A stretch of 64,000 nucleotides of DNA from an uncultured Pelagibacteraceae bacterium (GCA_902594335.1 CACJLY010000002.1:62001-126000), one strand, 5' to 3'. Positions 26,076-34,345 are shown, counted from the stretch's first letter. A program made the numbers and translations. Notes: generated by a model from the letters alone, not told the origin.

Positions 26076-27403
26076 TGATTTGAAACAAGTCTTGGTTTTC
26101 TTGCAGCTCTAAAACCAATCTCGAAATCGTTTTTAATATCATCTATATCTTCCATGCCGACGGACAACCTAATCATATCATGTGATAATCCTGCAAACTT
26201 TAATGTAGCTTCGTCCATTTGTGAATGTGTTCCTGATGCTGGATGAATTACTAATGTTCTTGTATCACCAACATTGGCTAAGTGAGATGCTAATTTTACA
26301 TTATTTATAAATGCTACCCCAGCATCTTTTCCTCCTTTTATTCCAAATGCAATCATAGAACCTTTCCCATTTGGAAGTAACTTATTGGCAAGTTCTGCAT
26401 CTGGGTGATTTGGTGCACTTGGATGAGACACCCATGCAACGCTTTCATGATTAGATAAATATTTAACCATTTCCTCAGCATTTTCACAGTGCTTTTTCAT
26501 CCTTACTGACAATGTTTCTAATCCTTGAAGAACATTCCAAGCATTTTGAGGACTTAAACATGGACCAAAATCTCTCATTCCTTCAGCTCTAGCTTTCATT
26601 GTGAATGCAGTAGGACCAAACTCTTCTGCAAATGACAATCCATGGTATCCTTCATATGGCTTTGTCATTGTTGGAAATTTTTCATTTTGCATCCAATCAA
26701 AATTTCCACCTTCAACTAATATTCCTGCCATAGAGGAACCATGACCAGCCATCCATTTTGTCAAAGAATGTATTACAATGTCAGCTCCATGCTCAAACGG
26801 TTTGCATAGATAAGGTGTTTGATAAGTAGAGTCAACGATTAGTGGAATTCCAGCCTCATGAGCAATGTTAGCGATCTCTGGCATATTCATAAGTTCATTT
26901 CCAGGATTACCAACTAATTCACCATAAATACCTTTTGTATTTTTTTTAATTGCTTTTTTAAAACCTTCTGTGTCTCTTGGCTTAACAAAAGTACATGTAA
27001 TGCCAAATTTAGGTAGAGTAAGTCTAAACAAGTTAACGGTACCTCCATAAAGTTGTGATGATACAACTAAGTGGTCGCCAGCTTCACACAATGTCATAAT
27101 TGTTAAAAATATTGCGCTCATGCCTGAGGATGTTGCCAGTGCTGCAGTTCCACCTTCTAATGAAGCAACTCTCTCTTCTAACACACCAACTGTAGGGTTA
27201 GAAATTCTACTATAAATATGTCCACCTCTTTCTAAATTAAAAAGAGCAGCTGCATGATCGACATCATCAAAAAGGTATGATGTGGTTTGATAAATTGGTA
27301 CTTGTCTTGCTCCTGCATTTTTGTGTGGTTGATAACCGGCATGTAAACTGAGAGTATCAAATTTATAAGTATTTGGTTTTAATTCTTTTTTTTTATCACT
27401 CAT
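26072..27403 (-). CDS. metY: O-acetylhomoserine sulfhydrylase (proximal copy)
   Basis: First gene of the metY-hydrolase-metY unit; 443 residues. PLP lysine in IHSLTKWMAGHGSSMAG, LYGGTVNLFRLTL, and NVGDTRTLVIHPASGTHSQM near the end define the MetY group. A strong ribosome-binding sequence AAAGGAG lies seven bases upstream of the ATG, better than most genes here, suggesting high expression. It is divergent from rplM with a 145-base shared intergenic region. Confidence 0.93.
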   Translation of the reverse strand: MSDKKKELKPNTYKFDTLSLHAGYQPHKNAGARQVPIYQTTSYLFDDVDHAAALFNLERGGHIYSRISNPTVGVLEERVASLEGGTAALATSSGMSAIFLTIMTLCEAGDHLVVSSQLYGGTVNLFRLTLPKFGITCTFVKPRDTEGFKKAIKKNTKGIYGELVGNPGNELMNMPEIANIAHEAGIPLIVDSTYQTPYLCKPFEHGADIVIHSLTKWMAGHGSSMAGILVEGGNFDWMQNEKFPTMTKPYEGYHGLSFAEEFGPTAFTMKARAEGMRDFGPCLSPQNAWNVLQGLETLSVRMKKHCENAEEMVKYLSNHESVAWVSHPSAPNHPDAELANKLLPNGKGSMIAFGIKGGKDAGVAFINNVKLASHLANVGDTRTLVIHPASGTHSQMDEATLKFAGLSHDMIRLSVGMEDIDDIKNDFEIGFRAARKPRLVSNQ

Positions 27404-27509
27404 AAGGCTCCTTTAAATAAATATTGTGAATTCGTTTTTACGATGTCTATTATTACTAATAAATGGTCATAATTCAATCAACCATTCAGTCCAACTAAAA
27501 TATAATAAT

Positions 27510-27538
27510 TTGACAATATATGTAATTATAAGTATTAA
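27510..27538 (+). promoter_or_regulatory. Candidate promoter for rplM-rpsI
   Basis: A perfect -35 box TTGACA (27510-27515), a 17-base spacer and TATTAA (27533-27538). Initiation near 27545 would leave a leader of about four bases, matching the absence of a ribosome-binding sequence before the rplM ATG. TATAAT at 27501-27506 is an alternative -10 with a poor -35. The metY promoter must lie in the same 145-base interval on the other strand. Confidence 0.4.
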
Positions 27539-27548
27539 TCCCGCATTC

Positions 27549-28007
27549 ATGACAAAGTTTGTTAAAAAAGATGAGATAAATAGCGAGTGGTTTGAAATTG
27601 ATGCTACAGGAGCTGTAGTTGGTAGACTAGCAACGGTTGTATCAAAAATTATAAGAGGGAAGAACAAAACAACATATACTCCTCACATGGATCACGGAGA
27701 TTTTGTAGTTATTAAAAATGTAGATCAAATAAAATTTACAGGCAATAAATTTCAAAATAAAAAATATTACAGACACACTGGATATCCAGGGGGGATTAAA
27801 GAAATAACACCTGAAAAATTAAGTGAAAAAAAACCTGGTGAAGTATTAAAGTTAGCTGTTAAAAGAATGTTGCCCTCTGGTGCGCTAGGAAAAAAACAAT
27901 TAACAAAACTTAAAATTTATTCTGGAGAGGACCATCCCCACACTGCTCAAAATCCAAAAATAATTGAAATCGGTAAACTTAATCAAAAAAATATTGTAAG
28001 AAATTAA
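27549..28007 (+). CDS. rplM: 50S ribosomal protein L13
   Basis: 152 residues beginning MTKFVKKDEINSEWFEID, with ATGAVVGRLATVVSKIIRGKNK, YYRHTGYPGG and VKRMLPSGALGKKQLTKLKIYSGEDHPH, all classic L13 segments. An in-frame extension 41 codons upstream is rejected because it does not resemble L13 and runs through the promoter region. It forms the standard rplM-rpsI pair, one base apart. Confidence 0.97.
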   Translation: MTKFVKKDEINSEWFEIDATGAVVGRLATVVSKIIRGKNKTTYTPHMDHGDFVVIKNVDQIKFTGNKFQNKKYYRHTGYPGGIKEITPEKLSEKKPGEVLKLAVKRMLPSGALGKKQLTKLKIYSGEDHPHTAQNPKIIEIGKLNQKNIVRN

Positions 28008-28008
28008 T

Positions 28009-28440
28009 ATGGAATCTACCCAAACATCTTCACCAAAAATAAAGTTAGATTTTAAAGATAGCAAATACGCAACTGGAAGAAGAAAAAAATCTGTAGCTAA
28101 AGTTTGGTTAAAAAAAGGTTCAGGTAAATTTTATGTAAATGGTAAATCTTTAAACGACTATTTTCCAAGAGCTAATCATGTAATGCAAATTTTAAGACCT
28201 TTTGAAATAATAAATCAGTCAACTGATTATGATGTTAGATCTAAAGTTGTAGGTGGGGGACAAACTGGTCAAGCTGGTGCCTTGGTACATGGTATTTCAA
28301 GAGCTTTACTAAAATTTGATGAAACTTTAAAATCAACCTTACGTAAAGAAAAACTCACAACAAGAGATTCAAGATCTGTAGAGAGAAAGAAACCTGGTAG
28401 AGCAAAAGCTAGAAAAAGCTACCAGTTTTCTAAAAGATAA
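28009..28440 (+). CDS. rpsI: 30S ribosomal protein S9
   Basis: 143 residues. A short non-conserved N-terminal extension is followed by YATGRRKKSVAKVWLKKGSGKFYVNGK and the C-terminal RDSRSVERKKPGRAKARKSYQFSKR tail that reaches the P site, ending in the invariant SKR. The gene begins one base after rplM and ends 33 bases before argC. Confidence 0.97.
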   Translation: MESTQTSSPKIKLDFKDSKYATGRRKKSVAKVWLKKGSGKFYVNGKSLNDYFPRANHVMQILRPFEIINQSTDYDVRSKVVGGGQTGQAGALVHGISRALLKFDETLKSTLRKEKLTTRDSRSVERKKPGRAKARKSYQFSKR

Positions 28441-28473
28441 TTTCTTTTTAAATTTCAACTGTTATATTAAATT

Positions 28474-29499
28474 ATGGGCAAGAAAAATGTTCTTATATGT
28501 GGTGCTACTGGATATATAGGATTACAATTAACTAAACTTTTATGCACACATAAAAAAATAAATATTAAATATTTGTGTGGAAGTACTTCTGTCGGAAAAA
28601 AAATAGATTCCTATGAACAAGAATTAAAAAAATATAAACTACCAAAAATATCAAAATTTAAAAAAGAATATTTATCAAATGTGGATATAATATTTACAGC
28701 ATTGCCAAATGGTGAGGCACAATATATTTCAAAATTTTTAAATAAAAATAATTTATTAATAGATCTAGCGGCTGATTTTAGACTTAATAATAAAAAAGAT
28801 TATGAAAAATGGTATAAAATTAAACATAAAGCATTAAATCAAATCAAAAAAAGTATTTACTCTATACCTGAAATTAGTGGTAAATTAATTAAAAAATTTC
28901 CAATAGTATCTTGCCCTGGATGCTACCCTACATCTGTATTAATTCCATTAATCCCGTTAATAAAAAAAAACTTAATTAATAATCAAACAATTATTATTGA
29001 CTCGAAATCTGGTTATTCAGGAGCTGGTAGAGGAGTACATAAAAAATATAAAGATAAAAATTTATACGAGTCTTTGAGTGCTTATGGATTAGCAAATCAT
29101 AGACATAATTCTGAAATTCAACAAGAGCTAGATCTTAAAACTGGCAAAAAAAATAAATTTCATTTTACACCTCATCTTACACCGATGTTTAGAGGAATTT
29201 TAAGCACTATTTATGTTGATTTAAAAAAGGGCATAAACATAAACAAAATAATTAATGTTCTAAATGTTCAATATAAGAATTATAAATTTATAAAAATCTG
29301 TAAAATAAATACTTTCTTAAGTACTAATGATGTTATCGATACCAATAATTGCTTTATTTCTGTATGTAAAAGCAAATATAAAGATAAAATAATAATATTG
29401 TCTGTAATTGATAATTTGATTAAAGGTGGTGGAGGTCAAGCTGTACAAAATATGAATAATTACTATGGATTTAATCAGAGCGAGGGTCTAAATGTATAG
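28474..29499 (+). CDS. argC: N-acetyl-gamma-glutamyl-phosphate reductase
   Basis: NADPH-dependent reductase of arginine synthesis. The Rossmann motif GATGYIGLQL is at the N-terminus; the catalytic Cys is in SCPGCYPTS near residue 150, and a LANHRHNSEI segment carries the active-site His. The 341-residue length fits the type 1 ArgC. The 3' end overlaps the next small gene by eight bases. Confidence 0.95.
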   Translation: MGKKNVLICGATGYIGLQLTKLLCTHKKINIKYLCGSTSVGKKIDSYEQELKKYKLPKISKFKKEYLSNVDIIFTALPNGEAQYISKFLNKNNLLIDLAADFRLNNKKDYEKWYKIKHKALNQIKKSIYSIPEISGKLIKKFPIVSCPGCYPTSVLIPLIPLIKKNLINNQTIIIDSKSGYSGAGRGVHKKYKDKNLYESLSAYGLANHRHNSEIQQELDLKTGKKNKFHFTPHLTPMFRGILSTIYVDLKKGININKIINVLNVQYKNYKFIKICKINTFLSTNDVIDTNNCFISVCKSKYKDKIIILSVIDNLIKGGGGQAVQNMNNYYGFNQSEGLNV

Positions 29500-29698
29500 A
29501 TATATTTTTTTAATTTTATTAATATTTTCATTATCACATTGTTCAATAAATCATCCTGTCTCTATGTGGAATATTGAGGACGACAGTACTGACAAAGATA
29601 TTTCGAAATTAAACTTTGAAAATGAAACATCTTTTGACGAATTTAAAAAAAATGTTATCCAATATGGTAAGATCAGCGACTTTCCTAAATTAGATTAA
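29492..29698 (+). CDS. Small predicted lipoprotein of unknown function
   Basis: 68 residues: a hydrophobic leader with lipobox LSHC (Cys17), then a short acidic, hydrophilic mature part (about 50 residues) with no recognised domain. It is sandwiched between argC (eight-base overlap) and hom (four-base gap), so it is expressed with amino-acid synthesis genes although its product is probably in the envelope. The clean signal and tight packing argue that it is real. Function unknown. Confidence 0.65.
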   Translation: MYRYIFLILLIFSLSHCSINHPVSMWNIEDDSTDKDISKLNFENETSFDEFKKNVIQYGKISDFPKLD

Positions 29699-29702
29699 TT
29701 TA

Positions 29703-30992
29703 ATGAATAAAAATATAAATATTGCTGTTATTGGACTTGGTCAAATTGGATCATATATTCTAAATGAGTTAAATACAAAAAAGAAAGATATTGAAACTAA
29801 AACTGGAAAGAGAATTAAGGTTATAGCTATATCGGCAAAAAATAAAAATAAGAATAGAAAATTTAGAATTAATAAGAAAATTTTTTATTCAAATCCACTA
29901 GATATTTTGAAGATTAAAAACTTAGATATAGTAATCGAAGCTATAGGTTTATCAGATGGTATTTCAAAAAAAATTATTGAGACAGCTCTTAAAAATAAAA
30001 TTCATGTTATAACTCCAAATAAAGCATTAATTTCAAAACATGGTGATATACTGGGAGAATTAGCTGAAAAAAATAAAGTTAATTTAGAATTTGAGGCATC
30101 TGTTGCAGGCGGTATTCCTATTGTAAGAACAATCAAAGAAGGTTTGGCTACAAATAAAATCACAAAAGTTTATGGAATACTTAACGGTACTTGTAACTAC
30201 ATAATGTCAGAAATGGAGAGAACTAAAGATAGTTTCAAAAATGTTCTGAAGATGGCACAGATATTAGGTTATGCTGAACCTGGAAATCCAAAGTTAGATC
30301 TTAACGGTTATGATGCGTTAGCTAAAATAAAAATTTTGACATCATTAGCTTTCAATAAGAAAATTTCAAAATCTGAATGTTTAATGGAAGGTATTGAAAA
30401 CATCGATTATGCAGATATTAAAATTGCTGATCAGTTAGATTTTAGAATAAAATTATTAGGTATAACTGAGATTATAAATAATAGTATTTTTGAAAGAGTT
30501 CATCCATGTTTAGTTAAAAAAGACTCTTATATAGGAAATGTAGATGGTGTAATGAATGCTGTTATATTAAATGGTTCACCTATTGGAGAGTCTGTATTGC
30601 AAGGGGAGGGGGCTGGACCAGGACCAACATCCTCTGCTTTGATGTCTGATTTATTATCTATATTGAGAGGAAATATAAAATATCCTTTTGGTATATCTAA
30701 AAATAAAAGATTAAAACCTAAAATATTTAATAAAGACCAATCATCAAATTCTCTTTATTTAAGATTAGAAGTTAAGGATAAACCAGGTGTTTTATCTTCT
30801 ATAACAAAGATTCTTGCAAAGTATAAAATTTCTATTCAAAGATTAATACAAATACCTGATCATAAGAGTAAGACAGCTTCGATTGTTCTTATTACTCATA
30901 ATGCAAATGAATTAGACGCACAAAGATGTATTAAATCATTTAAATCAAATAAAAATATTATTAAAAATCCTGTTCTTATTCGATTATTTTAA
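29703..30992 (+). CDS. hom: Homoserine dehydrogenase
   Basis: Reduces aspartate semialdehyde to homoserine, the branch point for Thr and Met. N-terminal Rossmann motif VIGLGQIGSYI, GILNGTCNYIMSEM and the GYAEPGNPKLDLNGYDALAKI catalytic region, then a C-terminal ACT domain from LYLRLEVKDKPGVLSSI, which usually gives Thr feedback control. The 429 residues are typical. Homoserine made here would feed the metY enzymes nearby. The stop overlaps the next start by one base. Confidence 0.96.
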   Translation: MNKNINIAVIGLGQIGSYILNELNTKKKDIETKTGKRIKVIAISAKNKNKNRKFRINKKIFYSNPLDILKIKNLDIVIEAIGLSDGISKKIIETALKNKIHVITPNKALISKHGDILGELAEKNKVNLEFEASVAGGIPIVRTIKEGLATNKITKVYGILNGTCNYIMSEMERTKDSFKNVLKMAQILGYAEPGNPKLDLNGYDALAKIKILTSLAFNKKISKSECLMEGIENIDYADIKIADQLDFRIKLLGITEIINNSIFERVHPCLVKKDSYIGNVDGVMNAVILNGSPIGESVLQGEGAGPGPTSSALMSDLLSILRGNIKYPFGISKNKRLKPKIFNKDQSSNSLYLRLEVKDKPGVLSSITKILAKYKISIQRLIQIPDHKSKTASIVLITHNANELDAQRCIKSFKSNKNIIKNPVLIRLF

Positions 30993-31891
30993 TGGAACTT
31001 TATATAAAATTATTTGAAGTTCTTTTTCCAGTTTTTTTTATAGTTGGTATTGGATATTTTTTAGGTAAAAAAAATCCAAATTTTGATACATCATTTATAA
31101 CTACTTATTCTGCTAATTTTGGAACGCCATCTATAGTAATATTCTCTATTTCGGCAAGTGGTGTAACTTTTGCAATGTTTTCAGAGTATTTTTTATATGC
31201 AGTAATTCTTTTATCCTCTTTTTTAATTGTTGGGCTAATTTTTTTAATTTTGATGAAGAAAGATTATTTGCGAGAACTACCAACATTTTTTTTACCTAAT
31301 ACAGGCAATATGGGTATTCCAATATGCTTGTTTGCATATGGTAAATTGGGTATGGGTATTGCGGCAGCTATATCTTCTTTGGTCGTTCTTCTTCATTTTA
31401 CTCTTAATATTTTTTTAGCTAAACGTGAGTTTGATTTAAAGGTTATAATAAAAAGTCCATCATTTTATGCAATAATTGCTACCATTATTTTTCTATATTA
31501 CGAAATACCTTTGCCAATATTTGTATTGAATACTGTTATGCTTCTAGCTTATGGAATGATAGTAATGATTTTAATGTCTTTAGGAGTTTCATTAACACAA
31601 ATGAAAGTTTTTTCCTTTAAGGATGCTCTAATTACATCTATCGGAAGAGTTATTATAGGGCCACTAATTGGCTTTTCGCTGATCTCTTTTTTTAACCTAT
31701 CTGGGTTTGCTGCTGGTGTTCTTTTAATTCAGTCATCTATGCCAAGTGCTATACTTTGTTATCTTGTTGCTTCAATGTATTCGCCTAAGGAAATTGTTGA
31801 TAACATATCTAGCACAATAGTTGTTTCAACTTTAATGTCTCTTGTAACTATACCCATAACTGTATTCTTTGCTTTAAAATACTTTAATTAA
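30992..31891 (+). CDS. AEC-family (auxin efflux carrier) transporter
   Basis: 299 residues, almost entirely hydrophobic, with about ten transmembrane helices. The segments PNTGNMGIPICLFAYG and QSSMPSAILCYLVASMY correspond to the two conserved crossover motifs of the AEC/BASS fold. Such carriers move organic acids or amino-acid-like anions. It overlaps hom by one base, so a link to homoserine or threonine export is possible but unproven. Confidence 0.85.
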   Translation: MELYIKLFEVLFPVFFIVGIGYFLGKKNPNFDTSFITTYSANFGTPSIVIFSISASGVTFAMFSEYFLYAVILLSSFLIVGLIFLILMKKDYLRELPTFFLPNTGNMGIPICLFAYGKLGMGIAAAISSLVVLLHFTLNIFLAKREFDLKVIIKSPSFYAIIATIIFLYYEIPLPIFVLNTVMLLAYGMIVMILMSLGVSLTQMKVFSFKDALITSIGRVIIGPLIGFSLISFFNLSGFAAGVLLIQSSMPSAILCYLVASMYSPKEIVDNISSTIVVSTLMSLVTIPITVFFALKYFN

Positions 31892-31907
31892 AAGATAAGA
31901 TTTTCAT

Positions 31908-32768
31908 ATGAAGGCTGTTATTCTCAATGCATCAGCTTGGATGATTGTTCCATTTATGGATGCTTTGGCAAAATATTTAAGTTCATCTATGGATGTTTTA
32001 CAAATTACTTGGGCTAGATATTTTTTTACAGTTGTCTTTGCACTCTCAATAATGCTTTTTTTTGATAGAAAATCCATGGTTTGGAGTAAAAAACCTATGC
32101 TTCAATTGATAAGAGGATTGATTTTTGTATTTTCAACATATTTATTTTTTTTTGCTATATCTGAGATTTCTTTACCCAAGGCCTTAACTCTAGCATTTGT
32201 TGCCCCAATTTGTGTAACTGCAATGTCCCCCTTTTTTTTAAACGAAAAAGTAGGCTTAAGAAGGTGGACAGCAGTATCCATGGGTTTTATTGGTACCTTA
32301 ATTGTTATTAGACCTGGATTTATAGAGATTAATTTGGCTACATTAGCAGCCCTAGGCAATGGTATTTGCTATGGTTTTTACTTAATTATTACAAGAAAAT
32401 TAAGTAGCTCTGATAACTCTCTATTAACTTTATTATTTGCTGGCACAGTAGGGACTATTGTCATGTCTTTATTTATGCCCGGTGTTTGGATACAGCCATC
32501 AAATAGTCAGTGGATTATGATGGCTTTAATTGGCTTCATAGCAGCTATTGCCCATCTTTTTATCATTTTGTCTCTCAAATACGCTGATGCTTCTAAATTA
32601 GCTCCCCTTGGCTATACTGAAATTATTACTAATATATTACTTAGTTATTATATATTTCAAGAATTGCCAGATAATTGGACATATTTAGGTCTTTCTTTAA
32701 TAGTCCTTTGTGGTATTTATATATCTAGGAGAGAGTATTATTTATCACGAATTTATCTAGGTAAGTAA
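31908..32768 (+). CDS. EamA/DMT-family transporter
   Basis: 286 residues, ten predicted transmembrane helices in two EamA repeats (PFMDALAKYLSSS and ITWARYFFTVVF in the first, GFYLIITRKLS in the second). This is a common SAR11 drug/metabolite-type exporter; substrate unknown. It is the last conserved core gene before a long stretch without genes that opens the accessory island. Confidence 0.85.
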   Translation: MKAVILNASAWMIVPFMDALAKYLSSSMDVLQITWARYFFTVVFALSIMLFFDRKSMVWSKKPMLQLIRGLIFVFSTYLFFFAISEISLPKALTLAFVAPICVTAMSPFFLNEKVGLRRWTAVSMGFIGTLIVIRPGFIEINLATLAALGNGICYGFYLIITRKLSSSDNSLLTLLFAGTVGTIVMSLFMPGVWIQPSNSQWIMMALIGFIAAIAHLFIILSLKYADASKLAPLGYTEIITNILLSYYIFQELPDNWTYLGLSLIVLCGIYISRREYYLSRIYLGK

Positions 32769-33294
32769 TACTTACTAATATATTAATGTAATACTTTAAG
32801 TTTATATAATATATAATTGTAATTTAATGCTTTTTTAAATAAAATTAATTATTTAATGTTTTTTCATTTTTTTATCTTAATAATTAATATCGTAAAAAAA
32901 AGTCTTATTTTTAATGAATTAATTTATAATTTTTTCCTAATTAGACTAGATCTGATGAGAATAGAGTGGAGAATAAATACCAGTTTATAAATAAAATTAG
33001 AATTACAAAAACTTAGTGATAAATAACTTAAAAAATAAGCAAATATAGCAATATTTTGATAATTATATGTTTCAAGGACATATTATTAAAGTTTTTTCAA
33101 AAAATTATAATTAAATTTTTAGGAGAAAAAAGGTGATTTTGAAATAGCTCTGCAGTATTCGAATATACCGTTTAAAAGCCCATAAGAGTGTCTATTTTAA
33201 GTGTTTGTAATTTTACAGTGCAACTTATAGATGATATTAAAAAATAAATACCAAATATTGTATATTAATCAAAAAACGTTGATATTTAACATTT
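32769..33294. other. Long intergenic stretch without genes at the island's left edge
   Basis: 526 bases with no convincing open frame on either strand, unusual for this compact genome. An inverted repeat GTAAGTA/TACTTAC (32761-32775) overlaps the preceding stop. AGGAG at 33121 followed by GTG opens only a four-codon frame, possibly a decayed gene start. The palindrome TATTCGAATA lies at 33156-33165, and the 10-base word GAATATACCG at 33161-33170 recurs at 33811-33820, bracketing ogt and the structured RNA. Otherwise it is featureless AT-rich sequence. Confidence 0.5.
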
Positions 33295-33570
33295 TTAGAT
33301 CGAAATACTCTCTAATTTTAGTAATTTTTTTTTGGTATTTATGCCACCTCTACCCGAATAGCCCCCTAAGGAGCCATCTGATCTTATTACCCGATGACAA
33401 GGTATTTTAGGAGCATAAGGATTTTTTCCTATGGCGTTAGCTACAGCTCTTACTGCTTTTGGCTTTTTAATTGCTTTTGCTACTTCAGAATAGGTTCTAG
33501 TTTGACCTTTAGGTATAGTTTTTAAATATTTCCATACTTTTAATTGAAATTTTGTGCCCTTAAGGATCAT
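33295..33570 (-). CDS. ogt: Methylated-DNA-protein cysteine methyltransferase, catalytic domain only
   Basis: DNA repair protein of the Ogt/MGMT family, 91 residues from the ATG at 33570. The active site PCHRVI is intact (Cys present, so a true methyltransferase rather than an ATL protein), with the helix-turn-helix AKAIKKPKAVRAVANAIGKNP and the GGYSGR segment. The N-terminal ribonuclease-like domain of full-length Ogt is missing, a common short form. A frame extending 31 codons upstream is rejected because those codons coincide with the RNA hairpins and terminator. No clear ribosome-binding site is free upstream. Confidence 0.85.
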   Translation of the reverse strand: MILKGTKFQLKVWKYLKTIPKGQTRTYSEVAKAIKKPKAVRAVANAIGKNPYAPKIPCHRVIRSDGSLGGYSGRGGINTKKKLLKLESISI

Positions 33571-33576
33571 ATATAG

Positions 33577-33618
33577 AAAAACCCTGTTTCCTTGCACCTT
33601 TTCAGGTACAAAGAACAG
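33577..33618 (-). terminator. Intrinsic terminator at the end of the structured RNA
   Basis: On the minus strand, CTGTT (33618-33614) pairs with AACAG (33588-33584), and inside it TTGTACC (33611-33605) pairs with GGTGCAA (33598-33592), giving a long stem with a short loop. GGG and a run of five T (33581-33577) follow. The ogt ATG lies only six bases beyond the T run. Confidence 0.65.
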
Positions 33619-33795
33619 TAGTTTTTGGCACGTCGTTGTATGCGCTACCGCCATGCCGTCCACCCTACAATTTTAGCGCTACTCTGCAGAGCTTTCTGCC
33701 CTCTAGGCTTGAACCTCTCGGTTTTTCCCTAGCTGGTCAGTTAAGAGTTGCCTCTTAATTCATTTAAGACAATATCAGATAGAGTAGGTTGTATG
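33577..33795 (-). ncRNA. Structured noncoding RNA of unrecognised family
   Basis: About 220 bases, visibly GC-richer than surroundings and without a plausible ORF of its own. Minus-strand order of hairpins: TTAAGAG-GCAA-CTCTTAA (33758-33741); CTAGG/CCTAG enclosing AACC-GAGA-GGTT (33732-33703); GCAGA-AAGC-TCTGC (33699-33686); GGCATG/CGTGCC (33657-33627); and a terminator. CAACCTAC (33791-33784) can pair with GTAGGGTG (33668-33661), seven of eight, closing the first three hairpins into a multi-branch. Two GNRA tetraloops occur only on the minus strand, which sets the sense. It is not RNase P, SRP, 6S or tmRNA as far as I can tell. It may be a free sRNA or a leader for ogt. Confidence 0.6.
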
Positions 33796-33865
33796 TATCA
33801 CTTTATCGTTGAATATACCGAGTTTTTAACAGGGATGAATAGTGGGGATAACTTAATCTAAAGCT

Positions 33866-34339
33866 TTAAGTAAACCATCTAAAACCCTCGTACATTGCAA
33901 TTCCGTAAATTGAGTGTCTGATTAAAAACATAACTGATGTTTTAATAGGTATTCCAGTCTTATTTGCAAAAATTCCTTGTCCTGTAAAAGGAAGAAATAT
34001 CAATAATGGAGCTAATGTTGTAAGAGCTCCAAATATAAAGCCTGAAAAATATGTCATTTTTAGACCTACCATTAAAAAACAAAAATAATAGATTACAGCC
34101 CAACAAATCGATACATAATAGTGAAAAATCCAACCAAAAATGACCTCATACCTAACATTGGGCATTTGAGCAATATTTGGGTTATAAAAAGTAGCATTTT
34201 TAAGCATATAATAGGTCCATCTTCCAACAATTCCCCAAGATGGTTCCGGAATACCCATCAATTTGAGTAAATAACCCAGAATATCAAGAATTATGCACGA
34301 AAATATTCCAGCAACTAAAATACTAATTATATCTACCAA
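33866..34339 (-). CDS. DUF2938-like integral membrane protein
   Basis: 157 residues with about four transmembrane helices. The pattern (opening ILDILGYLLK, GRWTYYM, a GWIFHYYVSICWAVIYY helix, GALTTLAPLLIFLP and a terminal RHSIYGIAMYEGFRW) fits the DUF2938/YagU-like family of unknown function. It follows a 54-residue membrane protein by six bases, suggesting a two-gene unit. The structured RNA lies just downstream on the same strand. Confidence 0.75.
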   Translation of the reverse strand: MVDIISILVAGIFSCIILDILGYLLKLMGIPEPSWGIVGRWTYYMLKNATFYNPNIAQMPNVRYEVIFGWIFHYYVSICWAVIYYFCFLMVGLKMTYFSGFIFGALTTLAPLLIFLPFTGQGIFANKTGIPIKTSVMFLIRHSIYGIAMYEGFRWFT

Positions 34340-34345
34340 ATAACC

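Larger units (their letters stand above)
33161..33820. repeat. Short direct repeat bracketing the ogt/RNA segment
   Basis: GAATATACCG occurs in the same orientation at 33161-33170 and 33811-33820. The repeats enclose the ogt gene and the structured RNA. They may mark the ends of an inserted segment, but a 10-base match can arise by chance. Confidence 0.25.

Noticed and set aside
27404-27500. SAM-II/SAM-V riboswitch before the first metY
   Set aside because: An AATGGT/ACCATT hairpin is present, but the conserved core as I remember it (GAUAA followed by AAAAGGG) is absent.
27426-27548. 41-codon extension of L13
   Set aside because: Not L13-like and spans the promoter region; MTKFVKKDEI is the normal start.
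33571-33663. 31-codon N-terminal extension of ogt
   Set aside because: These codons coincide with the structured RNA hairpins and terminator and do not resemble the Ogt family; the internal ATG gives a standard catalytic domain.
33577-33795. Permuted tmRNA or RNase P RNA
   Set aside because: No tag-like short ORF, tRNA-like acceptor end or CCA, and none of the conserved RNase P core sequences were seen.
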